Shown: positions 47,290-58,351, counted from the first letter of the stretch. The stretch is 64,000 bases of DNA from Epiperipatus broadwayi (GCA_028023455.1 JAQFVV010000037.1:994001-1058000); one strand, 5' to 3'. The notes: a model not told the origin generated them from the letters alone. Made by a program: numbers and translations.

Positions 47290-48910
47290 GCAATTTTGCC
47301 AAACTTAAAAGAAACCACAAAGTTATGTGAGAAAATGAAAATAATCTGTTTTGTTGAAAAAATTATATACTGATGCCACCTGAATGTTCAATAAAAATTA
47401 ATTACCAATTTCTGAAATTATAAAATAGAAAAAAGAAATTTGTGCTAGGATTACTTGTGCTCTTGAAACTTCATTTGAGTCATATTTGTAGTACGTTTTG
47501 TGAGTATTTAATTGAAACTGAAAAAAACATTGAATGTATTGATGTAGGGTATGAACAAAAAAAAAAAGTTTTTTATAGACATTGCAGCGTATTGTAGCAG
47601 AATGTGTTAGCTCTCTTTGAAAACTTTACCAAAGAATCTACTGAAAAGATGAAATCAGACTATTTATTGCAAGTATGGGATGGTTGTATGGATTCAAAAA
47701 AAACTACAAGAAAAGTTGGTCTTCTAATGATAAGATTGTTATCAAATTTTTCCCTCAGAATTAGAAAAATTGATTGAAGAAGATACCTTTTGGAAGAAGT
47801 ATGTATATAATTGTGATGAAACTGAGTTGTTTCAGAAGCAGTTGCTGAAATAAATATACTTACAAAACTATAAAGCAATCAAATGACTAAAGCATGGATA
47901 TACAGATTAACTTTGATCCTTTTATGGTAATGGTGAAGATCATATGATCAAGCCAGAGGTTATTTACCAATTTAATAATTACTTTCAAGAACCAGAATAA
48001 AAGTTATACCTATGCTAAAATCTGGATCACAACCATTCTATCTATAGAATGTTTTTCTATTTGTTTTATTTTCAAAGTTTAAAAAGAATTCATTATAATC
48101 AAAAATTAAATTTGAAGTTCTACTAATACTAGACAGTCTATCTTTTCATTTTAAATCTGTTTGCATTAAGATGAAAATGTTTCGATTTTATATTTAGTTG
48201 CAATTACTTTTTTATTACTGATCAAGATGTCAATTTACAAATACTTGCTAAGTATTCAACAAGATAATAGAAGTTTTTGGGACCAATTTTCATGTTTAAT
48301 TAATAGACATCTGGAAACTTTTTACCATTGCATGTGCAATAACATTTAGAAAAACAGTAGTGAATGAATCAAAAAACAAAATTTTTTTAGTACATATTTG
48401 AAGAATTTATGGAATAAAATAGTTAATAACTTTAGTAAAGACTTTTCTGACATTGATGGAAAAATATAAAAACAAAACTTGGGAAGATGTTAATGACTGA
48501 TGAGATTACAAAACCTACTGAAAGCATATGAAATTCTATTAGAGTTGCAAGAACCTTATGGAATCATGAGCAGAAGAAGAGGATGACATCTTTCAGATTT
48601 CACTGAATCCAAAGAATAAAGTTACAGATTTTGAGTTTTTCAAAGGAACACAGAATTAAAATCATACTTATGATTACAATACTATCACTAATTCCTGAAA
48701 GATCATTTTTGGTGATTGTAAAGGAATACAAAACATCTTCCTATTATGATGTTTTTTTTAAAAAAAAGAAAAGTTGCCTACTCTACAAAACTCTAAGAAA
48801 GAAAATGCTTGTCTCCATCATACTTTGTCACAGATTTTTCAGAGAGAAGCTTATCTCATCTGCATCATTTAGTGTTTCAAGATCACCCAAAGTAGATTCT
48901 TTTTTTTTTT
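47290..48910 (+). pseudogene. Tigger/pogo-like (CENP-B family) transposase pseudogene
   Basis: Pieces in different plus-strand frames follow the order of Tigger transposases. They are KETTKLCEKMKIICFVEK (helix-turn-helix region, about 47310-47363), ASMGWLYGFKKNYKKSW (47670-47720), LIEEDTFWKKYVYNCDETEL (47773-47830, with the catalytic DET of the first acidic motif kept), FYGNGEDHMIKPEVIYQFNN (47920-47985), a decayed second aspartate region near 48130-48180, TFRKTVVNES near 48343-48373, and KMLVSIILCHRFFREK (about 48800-48850), matching the KMLSNSI-C-R-FRE block near the end of Tigger proteins. Many stops and shifts make it inactive. No terminal inverted repeats were located, so the limits are those of the coding remains. 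Confidence 0.75.
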
Positions 48911-49639
48911 TTACACATCATCAGAAAATCAATAGCCTAATGCCCATATTATTTTTCTATTTTTATCTCAGCATTTATGTATTTATTATTATCATTAATT
49001 TTGTATCATAAGAATAATGAAGAAGATAGATAAAGTAAGCTTTTTTTTTTTAGTGAGAGAGACATTCATATACATTTAATTAGAAGGGTACATACATTGC
49101 ACTCTCTCAGCTTATTATAACACATTATATTACTGTATTCAATTTTTCATTATTCATATTTTTTAATAACATGCATAGTATTTAAATTAAATTGCGTCAT
49201 AGGCATGTATACTGTATGCATGCCGGGAGTTTATATAGAATGTTTGATTTCAGTACCCATGTGAATGTTTGGAGAACCAAATGGCCTGAAAACAGTGCTC
49301 ACTATATTGGGTTCCAAGTTTATACTGATAGGGTGTGACAATGATTCCTATTCTTTGGATTATATGCCTAGCAATTCTGACTCCAATCTTTTTTTAATGC
49401 AAATGGGTACAAGTTCTAAATAATGCAAAGCTCTACACATTGAGAAGAGAGTAATGGGAATAAGTTTAGCTGTTTGGAATATGACATGGGATTGCATATT
49501 TGTGCAAATACATTTCCAATACTTAATTATATGCACAGAAATTGTGACTCCTATTTTTTTTTTATGTTGTAAAGAGTGCAATAATTTAGAATATTTAGTA
49601 TTAAAAGGAAATATGTCTATGCGGTTGAAAAGGAAGATT
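48911..49639. other. AT-rich intron, nothing recognised
   Basis: An internal weak direct repeat is seen: ATTGTGACTCCTATTTTTTT (49540) resembles a minus-strand frame segment at 49370, so 49360-49580 is partly self-inverted (GATTCCTATTCTTTGGATTA, GCAATTCTGACTCCAATC and TTAATTATATGCACAGAAAT). No family was assigned. Confidence 0.35.
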
Positions 49640-50060
49640 TTTGATATATGTTTTATGAGTTTTTAATTAAGCATCTGAGACTTGGACACTTAACAGTAGA
49701 GCAATACAGAGGCTTTGAACCATTCATTGAAGTTATGGAGAGATGTGAGTAACAAGAAGGGATTGAAAATGAAGAACATGAGTGAGAGAACAAACAAATA
49801 TTATTGATGTTATTAGAATAATTAGGAGACAAATACAGCTAATAATAGATTGATATTTGAAGTTTAAAATTGGTTTCCAAGAGATAATAAAAGATTTAGA
49901 AAGAGACCATGTGTGAGATGGGATAGATGAAATAAGGAACTTTGCTAGTGAGATTTGGTAAAAAGAAGTTAGGGATTGAAGAAACTGGATTAAATTTGGA
50001 AAAAAATTTATACTGCAATGGATGGATAAAAGTTGAAAGTAATAATGATAAAGAATGCAA
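49640..50060 (+). mobile_element. RTE-like LINE 3' coding end
   Basis: From 49674, SETWTLNSRAIQRL is followed by REQTNIIDVIRIIRRQ (49785-49830) and GFQEIIKDLERDHVC (49870-49915). EIRNFASEIW-KEVRDWRNW and IKFGE(K)FILQWMDK follow at 49930-50030. This parallels the tail of the element at 45110-46880 block by block. The upstream reverse transcriptase is absent, so it is a 5'-truncated copy. The plus-strand open frame at 49942-50124 is a frame of this fragment and not a separate gene. Confidence 0.8.
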
Positions 50061-51134
50061 ACCTCTGAGCATTAAGGAAAAAAGTAATCAGGACAAATGT
50101 AGCTGTCGGAGTCATTTGTTATAATCATCTATGAGATATTGCCGTTAATAATGGGTCGCCTCGTAATTATATTGGGCATAGGAGTTTTACTTGGCAGTTA
50201 ATTGTGTGCTTAGCAAATTGTATTTAGGGATCCCATCCTATCACAGATATAAAAATGTAAAATTGATAATCTTACAACTGCCTTTTCTTAATAAAAATCT
50301 GTCATAGTCCTCTCTGTGCTCTCATTCCTTTCAAAATTACATTTTGTCATATTTTAGTATTTTTATATTTGATATGAATAATTATTATTGCTTAATATAA
50401 TGAGATAAAAATCATGATGAATCATAAATCTATTAAACAGTATTTAGGAGCAAAGCTATTTATTAATGCACTGAAACAAAATTATTTTAACTCCCTCCCA
50501 TCCCTCCTAAAATGATTATTTAATTTCCACAAGTATTCATATCTCTTTATTACTATCAAAACTACTTCAACTAAAGTCGTATTTTTTAATTAAAGCTGTA
50601 TTAGACAGAGTAAATAGAACAGGATGAAAACACCTACACAAATCTCCTGGAAGCAATATTTCATTGCATGCAAACACTTGGTTTAAAATTGATTTTTTTT
50701 TCCTTTTTAAAAACAAACCTAGAAAATTCAAAATAAATTATTAAATGAAATTAAAGGTTTTCTTTTTTTATATGCAATATGGTTAATGTTTCCGTTTATA
50801 TTTATTGTAAATCTTCTTTATCAATAATTGTATTTAAAAATATAATAAGTGTATATTTACTGTTGATGTGTTTAAGTGTATTAATAATAAAATTTATAAT
50901 ATGAAGAGTTAGTTGCTGAGATTTAAGGGAGGGTCAAATGATATTGGAGAATCAAAATGGATGGCAATCAGATAACAATACAACCATACAGTTTGCCGCA
51001 CTGATTTTTTAAATCTTATTTTGCTTTTGCTCTCCAATTAGTAACTTTTAATATTATTTTACTTCTGAAGGCAAATTTTAGGGATATAAGTTCATATTAA
51101 ATATTGTTTTAAAATATTGTATATATAATCTTAT
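50061..51134. other. AT-rich intron, nothing recognised
   Basis: No repeat family or coding signal. Confidence 0.4.
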
Positions 51135-51732
51135 TATACAAGTAAAATTGTGGAAGGAACTACTCTTCTCATATGCGCTGTACTTTCCCTTCAGTAATTG
51201 TTTGTGCAATAATTAATAATATAGCTATTTATATATGTGTGTGTGTGTAAAATTGTGGAAGGAATTGCTCTTTCCACATGCGTTAGAAAATTGACACATT
51301 CCTTAATTAGGTCATGTACATATTATGAACCTGAATTTTAAATCTGCATACTATTGCAAATTTTCAGTTTATATATAACAGAGAAGAGAAAGTTTTTCAT
51401 TTTCTATGTGACAAATAGTTCCTTCCACGATTTTACATACATAGAAAACTAACATGATTCATTGTAGCATGTAGTTAAAAATGAGAAGCTTTCTCTTCCC
51501 TGTGACATATAAACTGAACTCATGCAAGTAATATGCAGATTTAAAAATCGGGCTCATAATAAGTTCAAGCCCTAATTTGGACATGGTCAATAATTATTGA
51601 TTTATTTAAAGAATAGGCTGCAACCATAGATGGACTACCTATGATTTTAAAATAATTATTGACGGGGGGAAAGTGTTCATCAATTTTCTAGCGCATGTGC
51701 AAAGAGCAATTCCACAATTTTACATATATATG
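51135..51732. mobile_element. Foldback element with terminal inverted repeats, plus a partial extra end
   Basis: The left end at 51236 (GTGTAAAATTGTGGAAGGAA, TTGCTCTTTCCACATGCG, TTAGAAAATTGA) is mirrored at 51678-51732 (TCAATTTTCTAGCGCATGTG, CAAAGAGCAATT, CCACAATTTTACAT). A subterminal inverted pair runs from TATTATGAACCTGAATTTTA (51319) to CGGGCTCATAATAAGTTC (51548). An extra copy of the left end lies at 51146 (GTAAAATTGTGGAAGGAACT) and an inverted one at 51419. The interior is non-coding. It resembles a MITE or multi-end foldback transposon. No certain target-site duplication is seen in the surrounding (TA)-rich sequence. Confidence 0.75.
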
Positions 51733-51849
51733 ATTCACTATATTATTATTTTTTATTATTATTTATTTATTGTTTTTTAGTTGTTGTTTTTTTTAATTTA
51801 AAACAATGATTTGTTGAAAACTGAAAAGAGTTTTGATTATTCAGCTCAT

Positions 51850-52470
51850 CCATTTTTCAATCTGATCTATTCATTGTCCAGATCTTCAATTCCACACATT
51901 TCTTCCCATTCTTTATATCCCCAAGCATGATCAGTCTTTTGTTCTTGTTTCCATTTATCATTCCCTCCAAAACATCTTTCATTAAACTATTTTTTTCTTT
52001 TAAATATATTTCGAATCCAGTCTCTCTATCTTTAATTTCCTCAATCAATCCTTTTTCATTTATTCTTTTGAAAACTTTTTCATTTGTCATTTTAGTCATC
52101 CAGTAAATCCTTTCCATCCTTCTTCATGACCACATCTCAAAAGTTTCCAATCTGTTCCTAGTTATTTAACTCATTGTCTATGTTTTACAACCATACAATA
52201 GTACAATTTACACATAACAATTAATTTTATTCCTAATTCTCTCTTCACACATACCTAAAATATTTTCTTTCGCTTACTAAGTGACTCCTTTGCCAATGCT
52301 ATTCTTTAACTTCATCTTCACTTCTTCCATCCTCACTCGACCAGCTACCCAAATATTTATATCTGTTTATCATTTGAACTATATTATCATGAATTGTAAT
52401 TTGTAATCTTTTTGTATTCCTCACTATCCATGAACACTTGGTCTTCTCACCATTAAAAATCTATTTCATA
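51850..52470 (-). mobile_element. LINE C-terminal fragment
   Basis: The minus strand reads, from 52460: FNGEKTKCSWIVRNTKRLQI, then INRYKYLGSWSSEDGRSEDE (52350-52300), MERIYWMTKMTNEKVFKRIN (52117-52060), LIEEIKDRE, a NSLMKDVLEGMINGNKNK block (51990-51940), LDDIK-like and VELKIWTMNRSDW. This is the region between the YADD box and the end of a Jockey/CR1-like LINE (YKYLG, then R...W..K.TNEEV..R, then EG...GR..., then A.NR..WR). Its last 86 codons stay open (51857-52117), so decay is moderate. Confidence 0.8.
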
Positions 52471-52974
52471 TTCATATAGAATATGAAATAAAGATTTATC
52501 AACATATTCTGGAAACTCTTTTCATTTACAATATGTTGAATAAATAAATATATAAATATAAAACTAAAAAGTTGAAACTATATATATATTAAAGAAATGT
52601 TTGTATTCGTTTAAATAAAGGCATTGAAAAATAAATAGATTTTCTTCAGTTTTCACAGTATGGTTCTCATGTTTAGAAATAGTTTTAGTTATATTTTATT
52701 ACTTTTTATGTATTTCTTATCAAGCAAGGATTACAATTTAACATTTTAAACTTAATAGTCTTCATTATTTGGCTACTATGTATATAAAAACATATATTTA
52801 ATTTTTATTTATGTAAAGTATAATCAATAGTATTTCTAAACATGAGCACCCCACACTTTTATTTTTGTTTATATAAATATCAAGAATACTATGAAAACTG
52901 AAGAAAGTTTATTTTTGATTTTTTAATATATGTATGTAAGTGATCATATACTAATTTAAAATATGAATAATTTT
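52471..52974. other. AT-rich intron, nothing recognised
   Basis: No repeat family or coding signal. Confidence 0.4.
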
Positions 52975-53325
52975 TACAAATCATTCATTAGACTAGATAT
53001 TATCCATTTAATAAATAATATTTCTGCCATATAATTTTCATTACACCGTTCTTATGCAAAGTGGATTCTATCTGCTTTTAACAACTTGTGGAGTGGTGTA
53101 GTCATAAATATATAACCAAAGACATGAAAAAAATGTGTGAACCCAAGATGCAAATTTTATAGTGAACCAGCACTCATCAATTGGCCCAGATCACAATCTC
53201 TTACACATATCTTTATCATTGTTCAGTATATATACATATATGTATAGATAGGCAATTATTACAGTTTAATTGATGTGTCAAACTTATTACTCTCACAATT
53301 TTGACCCAAATCACTTGATGAATAT
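52975..53325 (+). repeat. F2 SINE-like repeat, single full copy
   Basis: Runs from CATTCATTAGACTAGATATT, through ATTTTCATTACACCGTTCTT, CTATCTGCTTTTAACAACTT, AACCAGCACTCATCAATTGG and ACACATATCTTTATCATTGT to AATTATTACAGTTTAATTGA and TGACCCAAATCACTTG. It gives the consensus order used to interpret the inverted pair at 4115-4796 and the split copy at 55770-57140. Confidence 0.75.
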
Positions 53326-55769
53326 ATGACTTTTGCAGTTGCAGCTGTTTCACTGATTAAAATAACAGCACATGTCTATAAGAAAATCTATCATTTTAAT
53401 TCAATTTGAAATGATTACTAATGCTTACATGTAATATATAGAAAAGCTACAATAGAATTGGGTTTTTTAGACAAACTATCACTTTTGACATCAAAAACAT
53501 CTTAACCTATGCAAAAAAATCACGGAGGTCTATATTTGGTTAAATTGTCTGGTGTGAAGCAATGACATTAAGAGATTGGAGGTCTTTGAAGATGTGAAAA
53601 ATAGATAAGATAATTAGAGACAAAACCCAAATGCTGATATTATGTGCAAAAATAGAAAAGCAGTTGCATTTGGTGGGCTATATACTGGGATGCATACTCA
53701 GGGAGATGTTAATAAAGAAAATATCTGAGAAACAATCAAGAGGGAATTTTCATTTTATAAAATTAAGTCATTTAGGTATTAGCATTCAGCAGAATATTAT
53801 AGATTATGATGAAACCAGTTTTTGGACTGAAGAGCTAATGATGATGATATGGAGACAACATGAAGTCATCAAAAATCACTGTTTTGCAAAAAAAAAAAAA
53901 GAAATTTAATTTTTGTAGAACATTATAATAAAACATGATTTTTAATCTCATTTGTTTAAATCTTTATCTAACGATTTGTAAGTTAAAATATTCTTAAAGC
54001 TCATTATTAAAGATATATTACAGCACAAAATAGTGGTGTTTCTTCCCTTTTCTCAGTAGGGTTTTTTTAAAACATTGGTCTTCTCCTATTCAAACTCATA
54101 TAAACCTGCTTAATTCTCTGCCTAAAAGCGAGTTCAGAATTACTAAGAAATCGATTACTATCACGAAATTGATGCTACCACTAAATAATGGTGCTTGTTT
54201 ATAGTTTGTGTTAATTCATCCTAGATTGCCACCCCCTTATCTAATTTTTTCTGGCATTTTAAATTAAAAAAACAATATAAAGTAATATCAGTAAGATGAG
54301 CACAGTGTTTCATATGATAAAATGTATGCAAGTGAGAATTACACCAAGAACAATATTTGTTTTATATAAATAAGAAAATTCACATTTCCTTTAGTTATAG
54401 GGAGATATTTTAAGAAAAAATGGCGAGTAAATAAATATTTAATTATTTATTATTAAGGGAGAGTAATAAAAAGAAACTTTCATAGTGATATATATATTTA
54501 AAATGAACATGTGCTGTTAAACTATAATAATTTCTAGAAACCTAATCAGCATGATAACTTATTGGTTCTCTAATCGTTGAAAAAGAAATTCTCAACATGC
54601 AAAATGAGATTAATTTATTTATTCGCTCAATGTGTAATTAATTATTTCTGACTATTCTTTGTTGGAATGTTTACTATTGTGATTGAATTGGTTTTGTAAA
54701 AATAATGATGATATATAATGGGATTTTCTTTGAATATTTGCTCTCATTTTTTGTCAGATTGTGGCTCTTAAGCTTCTTGGTTCATTCATTAATATATACC
54801 AAACAAACCTTCAATTGACTTTCACTGCTTAATTTAGTAACTGCTTTAGGAACAGTAATTCACTGTATGTCTTCTATTCCAGAGCCATCTATTATAATAT
54901 TGGGTAATTATGATAAGGCTACATCCATACCTTCAACTAGTTTCTTGATAATGGCCTTCTCCAATCAGGAATTTTGGTTTATTTGCATTTCCAGTTGTTA
55001 ATTAGACTTTTTTATACTATCCAAATTAAAGACCTGAGATTCAAATAGTCTAAGGTTTTAGTAGTGACCACTAGTCAGAAACTAGTTTGGAAAATATGAT
55101 ATATCACTGCTGTATTGTATCCATCGATTGTCATTTTACAATAGTAGTAAAAGGGAGTCAATGCTGACAGTAAGCAGTGTGAGTCTTGTGTTGTTTTAAT
55201 TGCTCTGTATTATTTTTGCCAAAATATGAAAAGGGCATAAATTAATATAAAACTGAAGTCACTGAAATATATAGTTATTGATCTAATATCGGTGATATGA
55301 AAGAAGCAAATATTGCTATTAGATAAATGAATATAAATTCTGCTTCTTACTAATGACAGATTGTCCTGTGAATAGAACATTATTATCTAGTATCCCATTG
55401 GTTATTAGGTTAAGATAGAGGGCATTAGAGCAAAATAAATGGGGTGCAATGTTACTTATTGTGCAATGCTCAGTCATAATTTGTTTTATGTTTTTCATTA
55501 GTTTGTTTCTTGAATTTTTAAAATAGATATTCAAGTGAAAAGTAGATTTGTTTTCATCTGTTCATAGTTATGGGCAGATAAAAAATCTACTGGATTGAAA
55601 AAAATATTAACATTAATTGATGAGATTTTACTTTATATTCTATTGATAATCTATTATAGTGTTGTTTTTTTATTTCAAAAAAATATTTTCACAATTAATG
55701 ATACATATCTTACTTACTGCATTATTTTGTTTCAATTTTTAAATAAGCTAAAGTGATCAATTACTTGAA
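53326..55769. other. Intron without assigned features
   Basis: A 92-codon open frame at 53631-53909 has protein-like composition but no domain. 54760-55090 is slightly GC-richer, with possible SINE-like strings (CCTGAGATTCAAATAGTC at 55031). Nothing else is recognised. Confidence 0.35.
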
Positions 55770-55948
55770 GTAATTTAATAATTTTTATTAGTCATTCATT
55801 AGACTAGAGATTATTCAATAACGAATAATATTTCTGTAGAGGATAATCTTTAGACTGATGAATGATTAATAAAAATTATTAATATATTTTCAATAGATGA
55901 TTTGTGTTAAAGTTGTGAGGGCAGTACATTTGACACATCAATTAAAAG
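55770..55948 (-). repeat. F2 SINE-like repeat, first half, split by a LINE
   Basis: Contains ATTAGTCATTCATTAGACTA, AATATTTCTGTAGAGGATAA (with a local inverted duplication of the terminus), GTGTTAAAGTTGTGAGGGCA and GACACATCAATTAAAA at the junction with the LINE. The rest of the unit resumes at 56868. Confidence 0.7.
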
Positions 55949-56867
55949 TACAAAGAGAAGTAGGAAGACATGCATTAGATGCAGAAGTGTGGACGGCAAA
56001 AGAGGCAATTCAAGGAGAAATGGGATGGTCAAGTTTTTATATGAGGATGCAAAAAGCAAAATAAAAATGTTCGGTAGATTGCAGCTTATGGATAATAAAA
56101 GAATAGCCAAAATTGTATTTAATTGGGTTATGAATAAAGGGCAGGTAACAAGATGGGTGAGGAAGGTAATGCGATATGCAGAAGATTTGGATAAAGAATT
56201 TATGTTAGTATACTTGTACAAAAGGTGGAATGATTGTGTTAGGAGAATTGTTGAGTGTTATATTGGTAAGGAATGGGATAGAAGAATAGATGCATTAATA
56301 AAGAATATGGAGTTGGAGAGATGGAGAATTAGTATGGAGAGTAAAAAGAGTTTAAATATATATAGAAGTAAACGGAATATTAGGTGCAAGTTAATTTATG
56401 ATAATAGCAAAGAAAATAGTTTACTGTTTAAGGTTCGAATGGGATCTTTACCAACAGGGGATTATACATGTAAATTGAAAAATGTGAGTGATTTAGTCTG
56501 CAAGTTGTGTGAGGAAGGCACAGAAAATATTAGGCATCTATTAAGTGAATGTAAATGCCTGAAAGCTGAAAGGATACAAATAATAAAGTTGTGCAAGAAT
56601 AAATAATATAAGGAAAGTGATTATACAGAAAGTGGATTATTGATTTTTATGCTGGGTTTGGGGAAAGATAAGCAAGAGTTAGATATAATGGCCATGGAGT
56701 TGACCAGGATTATGTTGCAGAAATCGGATGGAGCAGAATAGGGGAAAACTTAGGCTGGGAATGGAAAGGGAAGGTATAGTGGCTAACAGGTTTCTCTGGG
56801 CATTGTTGCTGAGAGATTCCTGATTCCATATAAGGAGAAGTCACAGTGCATCACATCACATCAAAAC
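55949..56867 (+). mobile_element. 5'-truncated LINE inserted in an F2 SINE
   Basis: Starts with GTACAAAGAGAAGTAGGAAG and ends with the repeated tail CATCACATCACATCA at 56851-56865. One frame gives RHALDAEVWTAKEAIQGEMG and WSSFYMRMQKAK. A frameshift near 56060 then leads to an uninterrupted stretch to 56606 (see the CDS entry). The minus-strand copy at 59925-61875 matches from its 3' end through this region, so this is a truncated member of the same family. A short CATCA-type 3' repeat and minimal target-site duplication recall CR1/L2-like LINEs, but the clade is not proven. Confidence 0.85.
55989..56606 (+). CDS. LINE ORF2 C-terminal region (open fragment)
   Basis: The 205-codon frame is genuinely LINE coding from about codon 25 (KIKMFGRLQLMDNKRIAKIV); the first codons are out of frame relative to the family. 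Later blocks are NIRCKLIYDNSKENSLLFKV, RMGSLPTGDYTCKL and the zinc-knuckle-like CKLCEEGTENIRHLLSEC (C-x2-C ... H-x5-C), as in the C-terminal domain of many non-LTR elements. There is no reverse transcriptase catalytic core in this piece, so it cannot act alone. The ATG at 55989 is not the native start; the native ORF began farther upstream in a full-length element. The length of uninterrupted frame shows a recent insertion. Confidence 0.75.
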   Translation: MDGKRGNSRRNGMVKFLYEDAKSKIKMFGRLQLMDNKRIAKIVFNWVMNKGQVTRWVRKVMRYAEDLDKEFMLVYLYKRWNDCVRRIVECYIGKEWDRRIDALIKNMELERWRISMESKKSLNIYRSKRNIRCKLIYDNSKENSLLFKVRMGSLPTGDYTCKLKNVSDLVCKLCEEGTENIRHLLSECKCLKAERIQIIKLCKNK

Positions 56868-57140
56868 TATAGTAGTTTGCTATCTGTATATATATACTGA
56901 ACAGTGATAAAGATATGGGGTAAGAGGTTGTGGTCTGGACCAACTAGGAGTGCTGGTTCAGCACAAAATGTGCATCTTGAGATTATAGATCTTTTTCACA
57001 TGTTTTTGGTCAGATGTTTATGGTTACATCCCTCCACAAGATGTTAAAAGTGGATAGAAACCAGTCTCTACCTTGCGTGAGAGTGGTGTAGTGAAAATTA
57101 TACTACAGAAATATTATTTATTACTTGAAGTAATTTGTTT
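56868..57140 (-). repeat. F2 SINE-like repeat, second half
   Basis: Resumes after the LINE with ACTATAGTAGTTTGCTATCT and continues through ACTGAACAGTGATAAAGATA, GGTCTGGACCAACTAGGAGT (shared F1/F2 core), CCACAAGATGTTAAAAGTGG, GTGAGAGTGGTGTAGTGAAA and ACTACAGAAATATTATTTAT. Together with 55770-55948 it reconstitutes one F2 unit. Confidence 0.75.
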
Positions 57141-58280
57141 GTTTGTTTTAATTTTCTGTTACATTACCATTATTATTTATTATATATTATTTTCTGAGAA
57201 TAATCTAGTTTGTAGCTGTTTCAATAATTATTTAACTTTTGATATAAATTTTGGATTTTTGATGTCTGCGAACTTCCATAAGAAAATAATAGTATAGCAG
57301 CTTTTTATCCCCCTCATTAAAAGATTTTTAAAACTGAATTGTTTGGTGCTATTCTATTCAGAATTTTAAAGATGTAAGGAATATCAAGTACTCAGTATTG
57401 TAGTCATATGATGCAATCTATAGCATTAATGAAATTTTGTCATATTCAAACTAACATTTTTTTTTTCATTATAGTTAACCCGATGTGCCTCATATCATTT
57501 GTCCTAAGAGGATTTATATTGTCATCTAGTTAGGAGTAAATAGGTAAATGAATAGATATTTATCTGAGAATTCATTACTATCTGAAAAAAAAAAATCAGT
57601 GCTACTTCAGATTTGAATTAAGCATGGATAAAAAGATCTAAAATCTTTTCTCTATGAAGCCTTTCAATAAAAATTTACTGTAACATATATTTTACAGCTA
57701 TCAAAAGAAAGAAAAAAATTCATGGATTAGTGGAGGGGTTAAGTTCAGAATTTTAATATTTTATATTAGTGCAGATGTATATAAATGATGGTTTGTTTTT
57801 CATATTTGTCAATCAAAAATAAATATAAAAGAATAGGTGGATAGATATTAAATCAGTGTGTGAGTGAATAGACAGATAGATGAATTGTTTAGATTCTCCT
57901 CAATTCATAACATTTACTCAGTGTCATTTTGGTATGCAAATCATGTTATATTATTAATAGGAAAATATTGATTAAATATGATTTGTGTCATAGTAAATTT
58001 CTTTAGAACATTATTATTATAACTTGAATTATTTTTTATTATTGTCTTTGGCTTTATTAAGTTGTCAGTTACTGTATTTATTATTAGATTTATTAGTTTT
58101 TACTGAACAAACAGAAATGATATTTCTAATAAAACAAGGCTTTTTTCAGCATGTAATGAGGCATCACATTGAATGATAATTAATTCTCTCTGTTCATCAT
58201 TTCCTGTGATTTTTATTAACATTAATAATTTGTGTTTAATATTCTTATCCATTGTTTTAATTGTACTTTTTTTTTTTTAG
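57141..58280. other. AT-rich intron end, with polypyrimidine tract
   Basis: No repeat family was seen. The final bases (58266-58280) are a T-run ending in TTTAG, the acceptor of the next exon. Confidence 0.5.
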
Positions 58281-58351
58281 TGTCCAGGTTAGAAGAAAAA
58301 GAATCAGAAATGAAGAAAGAATATAATAAATTACATGAAAGATATACAGAA
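58281..58351 (+). CDS. MAPK8IP3/SPAG9: JIP3/JIP4-like scaffold protein, next coiled-coil exon
   Basis: 71 bases encode, with the G carried over from 1520, 24 codons reading VSRLEEKESEMKKEYNKLHE then RYTE. The block SRLEE-ESEMKKEYN-LH-R-TE is a signature of JIP3/JIP4 proteins in vertebrates and invertebrates, and is the strongest evidence for the gene. The acceptor is a long pyrimidine run plus TTTAG; the donor is GTAAGT from 58352. The exon ends at a codon boundary (phase 0). In the family the next residues continue the coiled coil; that next exon is not visible before 64000. Function: a cytoplasmic adaptor binding kinesin-1 and dynein complexes and JNK-pathway kinases. Confidence 0.9.

Larger units (their letters stand above)
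1521..58280 (+). other. MAPK8IP3/SPAG9: Giant intron of the JIP3/JIP4-like gene
   Basis: This 56,760-bp intron starts with GTAAAT and ends with a long pyrimidine run and TTTAG. It interrupts a glycine- or valine-type codon after its first base (phase 1). It is filled with LINEs, SINE-like inverted repeats and DNA transposon relics on both strands, annotated separately. No intact gene is nested in it. Whether further alternative exons lie inside cannot be excluded from sequence alone. Confidence 0.82.

Noticed and set aside
47660-47878. 72-codon minus-strand frame
   Set aside because: Antisense shadow of the Tigger-like transposase, whose acidic DET motif is on the plus strand.
48631-49011. 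126-codon plus-strand frame as an independent gene
   Set aside because: Only the middle part matches the end of a Tigger-type transposase; the rest is low-complexity F/S/I sequence, so it is part of the pseudogene.
53631-53909. 92-codon plus-strand frame
   Set aside because: No domain, no repeat copy and no splice context. Kept only as a note in the intron entry.
55907-56221. 104-codon minus-strand frame
   Set aside because: Shadow of the LINE coding sequence on the plus strand.
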